From JACCRE01 sp049790855 (GTDB lineage: Bacteria > Planctomycetota > Planctomycetia > Planctomycetales > Planctomycetaceae), in NCBI GenBank assembly GCA_049790855.1, contig JBAQZJ010000313.1:1-13237 (forward strand): a DNA stretch of 13,237 bases. Reading direction: 5' to 3'. Positions within the stretch are counted from its first letter, which is position 1. Each line of letters opens with the position of its first letter. Below are positions 1-6,084 of the stretch, in pieces. The notes under the pieces were generated by a model that saw only the letters and a program-made list of their open reading frames with translations, made no database searches and had not been told where the DNA came from. The position numbers and the translations under genes were made by a program.

Positions 1-15
1 TTTGATGCGTCAATC

Positions 16-32
16 GGCCGGCACAGCCGGCC
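16..32 (-). repeat. Palindrome directly after trmD
   Basis: Perfect 7-bp stem GGCCGGC (16-22), loop ACA, GCCGGCC (26-32). It abuts the trmD stop codon at 33-35. The sequence after it on the transcribed minus strand is not U-rich, so a classic intrinsic terminator is not supported. It could be a 3'-end stabiliser or a copy of a dispersed GC-rich intergenic palindrome. Confidence 0.6.
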
Positions 33-713
33 CTACTCCAACAGATCCCGCCGCAGTTCGCGGGTCCGTTTCAAACTCTGCTCCTGCCGCCAGCGATCGA
101 CCTCGGCGTGATTCCCGCCGATGAGCACGTCGGGAACCGTCATTCCGCGGTATTCGCGAGGCCGGGTGTACTGCGGGTACTCCAGCAGGCCCGACTCGGC
201 GAACGATTCGTATTTGCTGCTCGTCTCATCTCCCAGCACGCCGGGAATCAACCGGATCACCGTATCGATCACCAGCATCGCCGGCACTTCGCCGCCGTTG
301 GCGATGAAATCGCCGACTGAAATCTCCATCGGCGCGAGGCCGATTCGCACCCGTTCGTCAAACCCTTCGTACCGGCCGCAGAGCAGCGTCAGCCTCTCGT
401 GGCCGGCCAGTTCCTCGACGACCCTTTGCGTCAACCGTCGTCCCTGCGGGCCGAGCAGAATCAACGGTCCCGGCGTCGCATCGTCCTTGCGAACCGCCTC
501 GATGCAGTCGAAGACCGGCTGGCAACGGATCAGCATTCCTGGTCCGCCGCCGTAAGGTCGGTCGTCGACCTTGTTGTGTTTATCCGTCGTGAAATCTCGG
601 AAATCCCAGAGCTTCACGTTGACCAGCCCGCGCTCGATCGCCTTGTGGAGCAGACTCTGCCCGAGATAGCTCGAAAACATCTCGGGAAAAAGCGTGCAGA
701 CGTCGAATCGCAT
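33..713 (-). CDS. trmD: tRNA (guanine-N1-)-methyltransferase TrmD
   Basis: TrmD makes m1G37 in tRNAs with G at positions 36 and 37, using S-adenosylmethionine, and so prevents +1 frameshifting in the cytoplasm. The 226-aa product is close to full family length. Visible SPOUT-family motifs are YGGGPGM (54-60), the LLGPQGR loop (86-92), LCGRYEGFDERV (111-122), the trefoil-knot region ISVGDFIANGGE (131-142), and TRPREYRGMTVPDVLIGGNH (183-202). The ATG at 711-713 gives the usual MRFDVCTLFPEMF start; no Shine-Dalgarno site precedes it. It is the last visible gene of the ffh-rpsP-trmD run, 94 bp after rpsP. At residue 169, where Escherichia coli TrmD has the proposed general base Asp169 (EDSF), this protein has Glu (YESF). 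Family identity is very secure; the effect of that substitution is unknown. Confidence 0.98.
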   Translation of the reverse strand: MRFDVCTLFPEMFSSYLGQSLLHKAIERGLVNVKLWDFRDFTTDKHNKVDDRPYGGGPGMLIRCQPVFDCIEAVRKDDATPGPLILLGPQGRRLTQRVVEELAGHERLTLLCGRYEGFDERVRIGLAPMEISVGDFIANGGEVPAMLVIDTVIRLIPGVLGDETSSKYESFAESGLLEYPQYTRPREYRGMTVPDVLIGGNHAEVDRWRQEQSLKRTRELRRDLLE

Positions 714-722
714 GGCTGGAGG

Positions 723-802
723 AGTAAATGGTCAAGAGTCAGCAGTAAATAGACAGGCCGTGTCGCGTCTTGCCGCTTACTGCTGACTGTTTACTGCTGA
801 CT
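723..802. repeat. Inverted heptamer arrays in the rpsP-trmD spacer
   Basis: Five in-phase heptamers run on the plus strand from 723 to 757 (AGTAAAT, GGTCAAG, AGTCAGC, AGTAAAT, AGACAGG). Four run in the opposite orientation at 775-802 (AGTAAGC, AGTCAGC, AGTAAAC, AGTCAGC as read on minus). The arrays face each other: 737-749 and 790-802 are a perfect 13-bp inverted repeat, so the spacer transcript can fold into a long hairpin. The array fills the place usually taken by rimM. Confidence 0.75.
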
Positions 803-807
803 TCTAA

Positions 808-1170
808 TCAGCCCTCTGCCGGAGCCTCACCTTCGGCCGGAGCGGCTTCGGCAGCAGCGGCAGCGTCGGCCGCCTTGTCCTTCGGGGCGGCCATCGGTGC
901 CGGCGAAGCGGCCTTGCCGAACTTGTTGGTCTTCACTTTCTTGATGAGGACGGCGACCTTCTCCGAAGGCTGGGCGCCGACGCTCATCCAGTAGTCGATC
1001 CGCTCGAGGTCGAGCTTCACGCGGGCCGACTTGTCGGCGATCATCGGGTCGTAATGGCCGACCTCTTCGATCGCCTTGCCGTCCCGCTTGTTGCGGGCGT
1101 CCATCACACAAATGCGATAGTACGGCCGGTGCGTGCGACCGAGCCTCTTCATCCGAATACGAACTGCCAT
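808..1170 (-). CDS. rpsP: 30S ribosomal protein S16
   Basis: S16 binds 16S rRNA early in 30S assembly. The 120-aa product has the S16 core at residues 1-80: MAVRIRMKRLGR, the YRICVMDAR strand (18-26), DGKAIEEVGHYDP (30-42), and an Asp-Tyr-Trp helix around 59-61 followed by GAQPSEKVAVLIKK (65-78). The ATG at 1168-1170 is chosen because it gives the canonical S16 N-terminus and is preceded by GGAG at good spacing; a longer in-frame reading to 1269 adds 33 residues translated from repeat DNA. Residues 84-120 form an Ala/Pro/Glu-rich tail absent from short S16 proteins such as the 82-aa E. coli form. It is probably disordered and surface exposed. The gene lies between ffh and trmD on the same strand. 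Confidence 0.97.
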   Translation of the reverse strand: MAVRIRMKRLGRTHRPYYRICVMDARNKRDGKAIEEVGHYDPMIADKSARVKLDLERIDYWMSVGAQPSEKVAVLIKKVKTNKFGKAASPAPMAAPKDKAADAAAAAEAAPAEGEAPAEG

Positions 1171-1203
1171 GTGGTCTCCAGACGCCGTGTGCGGGGCGGG
1201 GTG

Positions 1204-1316
1204 AGTAAGTAGTAAATAGGAAATAGTAAGTAGGAAGCACCAGGACGGATGAGTCGCTTCACGTTGCAAGACCGAGCCTGCCGAGCCTATTTACTATTTC
1301 CTATTGACTATTTATC
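1204..1316. repeat. Inverted heptamer arrays in the ffh-rpsP spacer
   Basis: Five in-phase heptamers at 1204-1238 read AGTAAGT, AGTAAAT, AGGAAAT, AGTAAGT, AGGAAGC on the plus strand. At 1289-1316 the complementary orientation reads AGTAAAT, AGGAAAT, AGTCAAT, GATAAAT in successive 7-base steps. Positions 1211-1234 can pair with 1286-1309 with two mismatches, giving a long AT-rich hairpin upstream of the rpsP ribosome-binding site. The motif family matches that in the rpsP-trmD spacer, with consensus about AG(T/G)(A/C)A(A/G)(T/C). Confidence 0.75.
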
Positions 1317-1321
1317 TCCCC

Positions 1322-2833
1322 TCACCGGTTCTTCTTCCGCTGTTTCCTGGCTTCCTTCTTCTTTCGTTTCTCTTTTTCGCGGCCCTTGGCCTCGTCGGCC
1401 GGTCCGCGCTTGCTGCGCTGTTTCTGCTGGGCGAGCCGGCCCATGGGGTTCGCCATCGCCTGGCCGGCCATCTGCTGCACGGCCTTGAGCCGGTCGCGCA
1501 TGCCCAGTTGAGAGACGCCCTGCATCATGCTGCCCATGACGTTGAAGTCTTTGAGCAGCTTGTTGACGTCGGCCGGGTCGGTCCCGCTGCCGCTGGCGAT
1601 GCGGTGCCGACGGCTGCGGTCGATACGATCGGGATTCCGACGTTCCTCGGCCGTCATCGAGTCGATCATCGCCCCGATCCGACCGACCTCTTTGTCCATG
1701 TCGATGTTCGGATCGAGGTCGGCGAGCTGACCCATGCCGGGAATCATCTTCATGATGCCCCGCATGCTGCCGAGCTTCGAGATCATCCCCATCTGCTTGC
1801 GGAAGTCGTCGAGCGTGAAGCGGCCCTCGGCCATCTTCCGCTGCGCCTCCAGCATCTCGTCGGCGTCGAATTCCCGCTGGGCTTTTTCGAGCAACGTCGC
1901 GATGTCGCCGCCGCCGAGGATGCGGCTCGCCATCCGGTCGGGATGGAACGGCTCGATGCCGTCGAGCGTCTCACCGGTGCCGACGAACTTGAGCGGCACG
2001 CCCGTGACCGCCTTGATCGACAGCGCCGCACCGCCGCGGGTGTCGCCGTCGGTCTTCGTCAAAATGACGCCGTCCAGCTCCAGCGCCTCGTTGAACGCAC
2101 TCGCGCTGTTGACGGCATCCTGGCCGGTCATCGCGTCGGCGACGAGAATCGCAGCGTCCGGCGCGCACTTGTTGTCGATCTGCCGCAGCTCGCGCATGAG
2201 CTGCTCGTCGATCGCCAATCGGCCGGCGGTGTCGAGAATGACGACGCGAACGTCGCCCGCCTTCTTCGCGGCCTTGACCCCGTTCTGGCAAACCTGCACC
2301 GGGTTGCTGGACGCGGGGTCTTCGCTGTAGACCGGAACGCCGAGCTGGCTGCCCAGCGTCTTGAGCTGTTCGATCGCCGCCGGCCGCTGAAGGTCGGCCG
2401 CGACAAGCATCGGGCGGAGACCATCGCGCTGGAGCAGCCGGGCGAGCTTGCCGCAGGTCGTCGTTTTTCCCGACCCCTGCAAGCCGCACATCATCAGGAC
2501 GGTAACGCCGTCGCGCTTGATGCCAAGCAGCCCCGCGGTCGAAGGCGGCACGTACTCACGGTCGTCGGGGTCGCCGCCGAGCAGTCGGACCAACTCGCGG
2601 TAGACGATGCCGACGATCTGCTCGCTCGGGCGGAGCGACTTCAGCACCCGTTCGCCGACCGCCTGATCGCCCACCCGCGCCGTGAACTCTTTGGCGACGT
2701 CATAATTAACGTCGGCCTCCAGCAGGGACTGGCGGACCTGCCGAACGCCTTCACGGATGTTCGCCTCCGTAAGCCGCCCCCGATCGATGAACGACAGGGC
2801 GCCCCGCAGGCCGGTGGAGATTCCTTCGAACAT
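1322..2833 (-). CDS. ffh: Signal recognition particle GTPase Ffh (SRP54)
   Basis: Ffh binds signal peptides of nascent membrane and exported proteins together with SRP RNA, and docks to FtsY. The product is 503 aa. The N domain covers about 1-95 and the G domain about 105-300, with P-loop GLQGSGKTT (117-125), DLQRPAA (147-153), DTAGR (201-205) and TKTDGD (259-264). The Met-rich M domain covers about 325-460, with the RNA-binding motif SRRHRIASGSG (407-417). The tail (471-503) is strongly basic, with runs of Lys and Arg, and longer than in E. coli Ffh (453 aa). The ATG at 2831-2833 gives the standard MFEGISTGLRGAL start; no Shine-Dalgarno site is visible. It is the first gene of the minus-strand operon and has a terminator-like hairpin in its leader. 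No SRP RNA gene was recognised in the window. Confidence 0.98.
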   Translation of the reverse strand: MFEGISTGLRGALSFIDRGRLTEANIREGVRQVRQSLLEADVNYDVAKEFTARVGDQAVGERVLKSLRPSEQIVGIVYRELVRLLGGDPDDREYVPPSTAGLLGIKRDGVTVLMMCGLQGSGKTTTCGKLARLLQRDGLRPMLVAADLQRPAAIEQLKTLGSQLGVPVYSEDPASSNPVQVCQNGVKAAKKAGDVRVVILDTAGRLAIDEQLMRELRQIDNKCAPDAAILVADAMTGQDAVNSASAFNEALELDGVILTKTDGDTRGGAALSIKAVTGVPLKFVGTGETLDGIEPFHPDRMASRILGGGDIATLLEKAQREFDADEMLEAQRKMAEGRFTLDDFRKQMGMISKLGSMRGIMKMIPGMGQLADLDPNIDMDKEVGRIGAMIDSMTAEERRNPDRIDRSRRHRIASGSGTDPADVNKLLKDFNVMGSMMQGVSQLGMRDRLKAVQQMAGQAMANPMGRLAQQKQRSKRGPADEAKGREKEKRKKKEARKQRKKNR

Positions 2834-2877
2834 GGCGGCAGCTGGACTGGACGTAAGTGCCGACGAAAACGGCCGTT

Positions 2878-2908
2878 ACAAAAAAGGAAACCGGTTCTCC
2901 CGAACCGG
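2878..2908 (-). terminator. Terminator-like hairpin in the ffh leader
   Basis: On the minus strand the sequence reads CCGGTTC (2908-2902), loop GGGA, GAACCGG (2897-2891), then TTTCCTTTTTTGT. This is a perfect 7-bp stem followed by an interrupted U-tract, the layout of an intrinsic terminator. It ends 44 nt before the ffh start codon. No minus-strand gene is recognised upstream for it to terminate, so it may be an attenuator of the ffh operon or end a small leader RNA. The competing antiterminator fold was not identified. Confidence 0.55.
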
Positions 2909-3102
2909 CGGAGAGACCGCGCTCGATCCGCGCAGACGATCCTCGTCACGCGACGAACCGCACAGTTTACGGGTCGATCTCCGATTTCGCAACGGTCGGA
3001 CCGTGAGTCCGTTCCCGCCCCAGATCCGGTGGTAGACGGGGCTTAAGGCCGGCGACCGAGTTCAGCCGAGTCAACGGCCCCGCGATGTCGCGTGCTGCAA
3101 CG

Positions 3103-3121
3103 AACACGCTTCAAGCGTGTT
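3103..3121. repeat. Perfect 19-bp palindrome
   Basis: AACACGCTT C AAGCGTGTT is perfectly symmetric around position 3112. As RNA it forms a 7-bp stem with a TTCAA loop. It lies in the divergent region between ffh and the next plus-strand gene. It could be an operator for a dimeric regulator or a member of the dispersed palindromes found elsewhere in this window; nothing decides between these. Confidence 0.5.
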
Positions 3122-3303
3122 CACACGAACGGAGGCAAGCTGGGGGGACTTGTGCGGTTGTTCCGGTTGATCTGGCGTCGTCGATGCGACTCGGTCGATA
3201 GCCATCTCGCCGGGGCGGGCGTTCGCTGCGGCGGGGAATTCGACTTGTGACAAAGGCGGCGGCTGGACTATGGTTCGCCCGCTGCCGGGTGGCCGACGGC
3301 GGC

Positions 3304-3813
3304 ATGGAATATTCGTTTAAGCCGATCGGTCGGGTCTGCGCCGCGACGGGAGTCGAGTTGACGCCGGGAACTTCATGCCGTTCCGCCCTCGTCGAACGCG
3401 ACGGCCGATTCGGTCGGCTGGACTACCTCGCGACGGCCTGGCCGGGTGCTCCGGCCGGCGCGATCGGACATTGGCGTTGCCGGGTGCCGCTTCCGGCCAC
3501 ACCGCAGGTTCGCCAGCTCAATCCGGACGAATTGATGGCGCAGTTCGAACGGCTTGAGGAGGCCGGGCACGAGCAGGTCCGCCGGCTTCGGTATGTGCTT
3601 GCCTTGCTGCTGTTGCAGCGCAAGCGGCTTCAGTTGGAAGACAGCCGGTCGGAAGACGGAATCGACCTGCTCGTTCTAATCGGCACGAAGGGCGAAGGCC
3701 CGTTCGAGGTTCGCGACGAACAGCTCGACGCCGACGAGATCGCCGAGATTCAGCGGGCGTTGCTCGCGCAGATCGCGACGGAAGCTGACGCTGACGATTG
3801 CACCGCTGAGTGA
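3304..3813 (+). CDS. Conserved-type hypothetical protein, possible metal-binding N-terminus
   Basis: Function unknown; it resembles a small protein family I associate with planctomycetes, but this is recollection and not a search result. The 169-aa product starts MEYSFKPIGRVCAATG and has a Cys-rich N-terminal part (Cys12, Cys25, and Cys59 in the GHWRC motif at 55-59) that could bind zinc. A helical segment follows with the hydrophobic YVLALLLLQRKRL stretch (97-109), then LIGTKGEGPFEVRDEQL (125-141) and an acidic C-terminus. There is no signal peptide, so it is probably cytoplasmic. The ATG at 3304 is preferred over an in-frame GTG at 3247, because the extra 19 residues look non-conserved in character. 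Neither start has a Shine-Dalgarno site. A lipoprotein gene follows 46 bp later on the same strand and may be co-transcribed. Confidence 0.8.
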   Translation: MEYSFKPIGRVCAATGVELTPGTSCRSALVERDGRFGRLDYLATAWPGAPAGAIGHWRCRVPLPATPQVRQLNPDELMAQFERLEEAGHEQVRRLRYVLALLLLQRKRLQLEDSRSEDGIDLLVLIGTKGEGPFEVRDEQLDADEIAEIQRALLAQIATEADADDCTAE

Positions 3814-3859
3814 GTCATTCCGCCGGCAGGAGCCGCGGCTTCGAGACGAAACGACGACG

Positions 3860-4747
3860 ATGGCACGGATGCCCGATTCACCCCGTATGACCATCACGGC
3901 GGCGCTCGCCACGGCGCTGCTGTTGGGCGGGTGCGTCGGCAACCGAAACTGGAATCCGTTTCCCGAAGCCTCGGCACCGGTGCTGCACCCCGACGCGACG
4001 GCCGAGCAGGTCGTCGCCCAGCTCAATTCGAACATCGCCAAATGCACGGCATGGCGATGCACCGACGTCACGGTCAAATCGAATCAGATTCCCATCAGCG
4101 CCAGTGCAATGATGGCCGTCGAGAGTCCGCGGCGGTTCCGGATGCTCGTCTCGGCGATGCAGATCGATCTCGCGGATCTCGGCAGCAACGACGAACGGAT
4201 GTGGATCTGGATGCGGCCTCCCGCCGACGAGCCGTCGTACATCTACACCTGTTCTCACACCGATCTCGGCGCGGCCCAGCAACGGACGGCGCTGCCCTTC
4301 CGGCCCGACTGGCTGATGGAAGTGCTGGGGGTCATGCCCATCGACCCGGCGGAGGTCGAGATGACGCAGAATCCCGGCGACGCCGGCGAGTTTCTGTTGC
4401 GATCCGAACAGCAGACCGCCGACGGCAGCCCCGTCGTGCGGATCATGACCGTCGATGCGAAACAGGGCGTGGTCGTCAACCATGCGCTCTGGAACGGCAC
4501 GACGGGCGAGCTGATCGCGCAGGCGAAGCTCGGCGAACATCGCCGCGATGAAAAGACCGGCGTTCTGCTGCCTCACGAGATCCAACTCAGCTACCCGAGC
4601 GCTGACGCCTCGATGACGCTCTCGATCAAGAACATCGAGGTCAACCCGGTTTCGCTCGCCGAGAACACCTGGATGCCGAGCGGGGCCGCGAATTGCCCCT
4701 GCGTCGATCTCGCCTCCGGCCAGGTCGTCACTCTCGATCGGCAGTAG
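3860..4747 (+). CDS. Predicted lipoprotein of unknown function
   Basis: The 295-aa product has a type II signal peptide: a short basic start (the two Arg at 3 and 9), a hydrophobic stretch ITAALATALLLGG (12-24), and the lipobox LGGC with Cys25 as the acylation site. The mature part repeats beta-strand-like segments such as FRMLVSAMQIDLADLG, RMWIWMR and EIQLSYPS. They are reminiscent of the LolA/LolB-like half-barrel fold seen in planctomycete lipoproteins, but this is only a structural guess. Cys65, Cys69 and a late CPC pair (near 276-278) could form disulfides. It lies 46 bp downstream of the preceding hypothetical gene on the same strand. A long inverted repeat starts 29 bp after its stop and may mark the transcript end. 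Location at a membrane is well supported; the role is not. Confidence 0.88.
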   Translation: MARMPDSPRMTITAALATALLLGGCVGNRNWNPFPEASAPVLHPDATAEQVVAQLNSNIAKCTAWRCTDVTVKSNQIPISASAMMAVESPRRFRMLVSAMQIDLADLGSNDERMWIWMRPPADEPSYIYTCSHTDLGAAQQRTALPFRPDWLMEVLGVMPIDPAEVEMTQNPGDAGEFLLRSEQQTADGSPVVRIMTVDAKQGVVVNHALWNGTTGELIAQAKLGEHRRDEKTGVLLPHEIQLSYPSADASMTLSIKNIEVNPVSLAENTWMPSGAANCPCVDLASGQVVTLDRQ

Positions 4748-4775
4748 GTCCGGCTGGCCGGCTGTCTTGCTTCGA

Positions 4776-4851
4776 TCAGAGCCGCGACCGTCAGGGAGCG
4801 CTTCTCAGCGAACCCATGGCGAAGAGCGTTCCCTGATGGTCGTGGCTCTGA
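4776..4851. repeat. Long inverted repeat after the lipoprotein gene
   Basis: Two 27-base arms (4776-4802 and 4825-4851) flank a 22-base loop. The arms are complementary except at three sites, and all three are G opposite T, so the plus-strand RNA can pair along the full 27 positions with G-U wobbles. There is no T-tract after it. It could act as a 3'-end structure for the lipoprotein transcript or be a copy of a dispersed repeat. Confidence 0.75.
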
Positions 4852-4896
4852 CGACGAGCTTGTGCTGAATGCCGCACGCGAGCAGCGTCTTATCGC

Positions 4897-4924
4897 ACCG
4901 AACCCGCTGAAGCGGTTTGCCGGT
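4897..4924. repeat. Imperfect palindrome with CGCTGAAGCG core
   Basis: ACCG (4897-4900) pairs with CGGT (4921-4924), and AACCCGCT (4901-4908) pairs with AGCGGTTT (4911-4918) with one mismatch, around a tight centre. The core resembles the CGCTTCAGCG palindrome at 11709-11724, read in the other orientation. Confidence 0.45.
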
Positions 4925-5058
4925 AGCGAAGGGTATCGACCGCGACTTCCGTTCTGCGCCCGTCGCGACTCTCGTCGCCCCACCTGTTCCGGTTACGATG
5001 GCGGAGCGATCGTCGGCAGCGTTCCGGCGACGTTCCGCCGTTCCTGCCGAGCTGCACG

Positions 5059-5898
5059 ATGCGCATTCTTCGCCGACTGGAACAGACGTTCGGACGCTTT
5101 GCGGTACCGCATGCCACGATCGCGATCATCGCCGTCCAGGTGATGTCTTACGGACTGATCGTCACCCAGGGGAACCCGAAGCAAGAGCTGGAAGTCCTCG
5201 AACGGCTGCTGTTGATCCCGTCACTGGTCCTGCAGGGCGAAGTCTGGCGGCTGTTCACGTTCCTCGCGGTCCCACCGGTCGCCGGCAAGTCGCTGCTGGG
5301 GCCGATCTGGGCGTTGCTGGCGTGGTACGTCTTCTATCTGCTCGGCACGACGCTCGAGCAGCATTGGGGCACGTTTCGCTACAACCTGTACCTGCTCGTC
5401 GGTTACGTCGCGACGGTCGCGGTCGCCTTTCTCGCCCCGCAGTCGGCCGCGACGAACTCGCTCTACCTGCAATCGGTGTTTCTCGCGTTCGCGTTTCTGT
5501 TCCCGGAATTTCAGTTCCTGCTGTTCTTCATCCTGCCGGTCAAGGTGAAGTGGCTCGCGCTGCTCGTCTGGCTCTGGTATGGGGTCATGTTCCTGTTCGG
5601 CGGCTGGATGACACGGCTGATGGTGCTCGCCGCGATCGCGAATTTCCTGCTGTTCTTCTGGCGTGACATCCTCGACCGCCTCTCGACCGGCCGGCGAAGA
5701 ATGTCACGGCAGGTCGCACAGATCGCCAGCGCGAAAGAGCCGGCGTTCCGGCACCGCTGCACCGTCTGCGGCATCACCGAGAAAACACACCCGCAGGAAG
5801 ATTTCCGCTACTGCAGCAAATGCGAGGGGCAGCAGGCGTACTGCTCACAGCACCTGCGAAATCACGAGCATGTGACGCAGTCGCAAGAGGCGAAGTGA
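5059..5898 (+). CDS. Rhomboid-like membrane protein with C-terminal Cys/His zinc-finger-like tail, probably non-proteolytic
   Basis: The 279-aa product has about six hydrophobic segments (about 18-36, 52-72, 82-98, 108-126, 138-160, 165-200). It carries rhomboid-type signatures GEVWRLFTFLAVP (60-72) and LEQHWGTFRY (99-108), the equivalents of the family's GQxWRLxT and LExxxG motifs. The active-site GxSG motif is not visible where expected (about 128-142, around SAATNSLYLQS), and no catalytic His partner is obvious, so protease activity is doubtful. After a basic linker (205-232) the tail has Cys234, Cys237, Cys252, Cys255, Cys262, His265, His269 and His271, in CxxC...CxxC...CxxH spacing suggestive of two zinc sites on the cytoplasmic side. 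The start at 5059 has no Shine-Dalgarno site. No co-transcribed partner is evident. The fold is likely; the function is open. Confidence 0.82.
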   Translation: MRILRRLEQTFGRFAVPHATIAIIAVQVMSYGLIVTQGNPKQELEVLERLLLIPSLVLQGEVWRLFTFLAVPPVAGKSLLGPIWALLAWYVFYLLGTTLEQHWGTFRYNLYLLVGYVATVAVAFLAPQSAATNSLYLQSVFLAFAFLFPEFQFLLFFILPVKVKWLALLVWLWYGVMFLFGGWMTRLMVLAAIANFLLFFWRDILDRLSTGRRRMSRQVAQIASAKEPAFRHRCTVCGITEKTHPQEDFRYCSKCEGQQAYCSQHLRNHEHVTQSQEAK

Positions 5899-5915
5899 AC
5901 AGCGCCCCTGGCGGC

Positions 5916-5939
5916 GTGGACATCCATAAGAATGTCCAC
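5916..5939 (+). repeat. Hairpin after the rhomboid-like gene
   Basis: GTGGACAT (5916-5923) and ATGTCCAC (5932-5939) form a perfect 8-bp stem with an 8-base loop, 17 bp after the stop codon. No T-tract follows on the plus strand, so it is at best a weak terminator or an mRNA 3'-end structure. Confidence 0.4.
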
Positions 5940-6042
5940 CATCTCCGATGGACTTTCGGTGTCGCCGACGGTCACTGCGGACGACCTCGAAAGGGACGGC
6001 GAGACCGCCGAAAACCTCGGTGGGGAACCGTATTTCGTCCCC

Positions 6043-6083
6043 AGAAAAGACAAAGAGGCACCGGATGCGACATCCGGTGCCTC
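6043..6083 (-). terminator. Intrinsic terminator of ssrA
   Basis: A perfect 13-bp stem, with arms at 6071-6083 and 6055-6067 and a 3-base loop, starts 2 nt after the mature tmRNA 3' end on the minus strand. It is followed by the U-rich run TTTGTCTTTTCT. This is a textbook rho-independent terminator in the right place and direction for ssrA. Confidence 0.92.
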
Positions 6084-6084
6084 A

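Larger units (their letters stand above)
2834..3303. other. Divergent intergenic region ffh / hypothetical gene
   Basis: This region of about 470 bp lies between two divergent genes and should hold the promoters of both. It contains the leader hairpin at 2878-2908 and a palindrome at 3103-3121. No convincing -35/-10 pair was found on either strand: a minus-strand TTGACT at 3069-3074 has no matching -10 at normal spacing. Short open frames here show no codon bias or family features. No SRP RNA core motif (GGAAGCAGC-like) was seen. Confidence 0.5.
4748..5058. other. Intergenic region before the rhomboid-like gene
   Basis: About 310 bp without a supported gene. It holds the long inverted repeat at 4776-4851 and a second, imperfect palindrome at 4897-4924 with an AACCCGCT/AGCGGTTT core. 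Open frames crossing it run out of frame into the downstream gene and are not believed. No clear promoter was found. Confidence 0.5.

Noticed and set aside
1304..3046. 580-codon plus-strand open frame across ffh
   Set aside because: It is antisense to unmistakable Ffh; composition is His/Arg/Ala-rich and without motifs.
2834..3303. SRP RNA gene next to ffh
   Set aside because: No conserved GGAAGCAGC/GGTCAGG core or long complementary arms were found on either strand.
4917..5666. 249-codon plus-strand frame overlapping the rhomboid-like gene
   Set aside because: It is out of frame with a gene that has membrane segments and family motifs; composition is Arg/Pro-rich.
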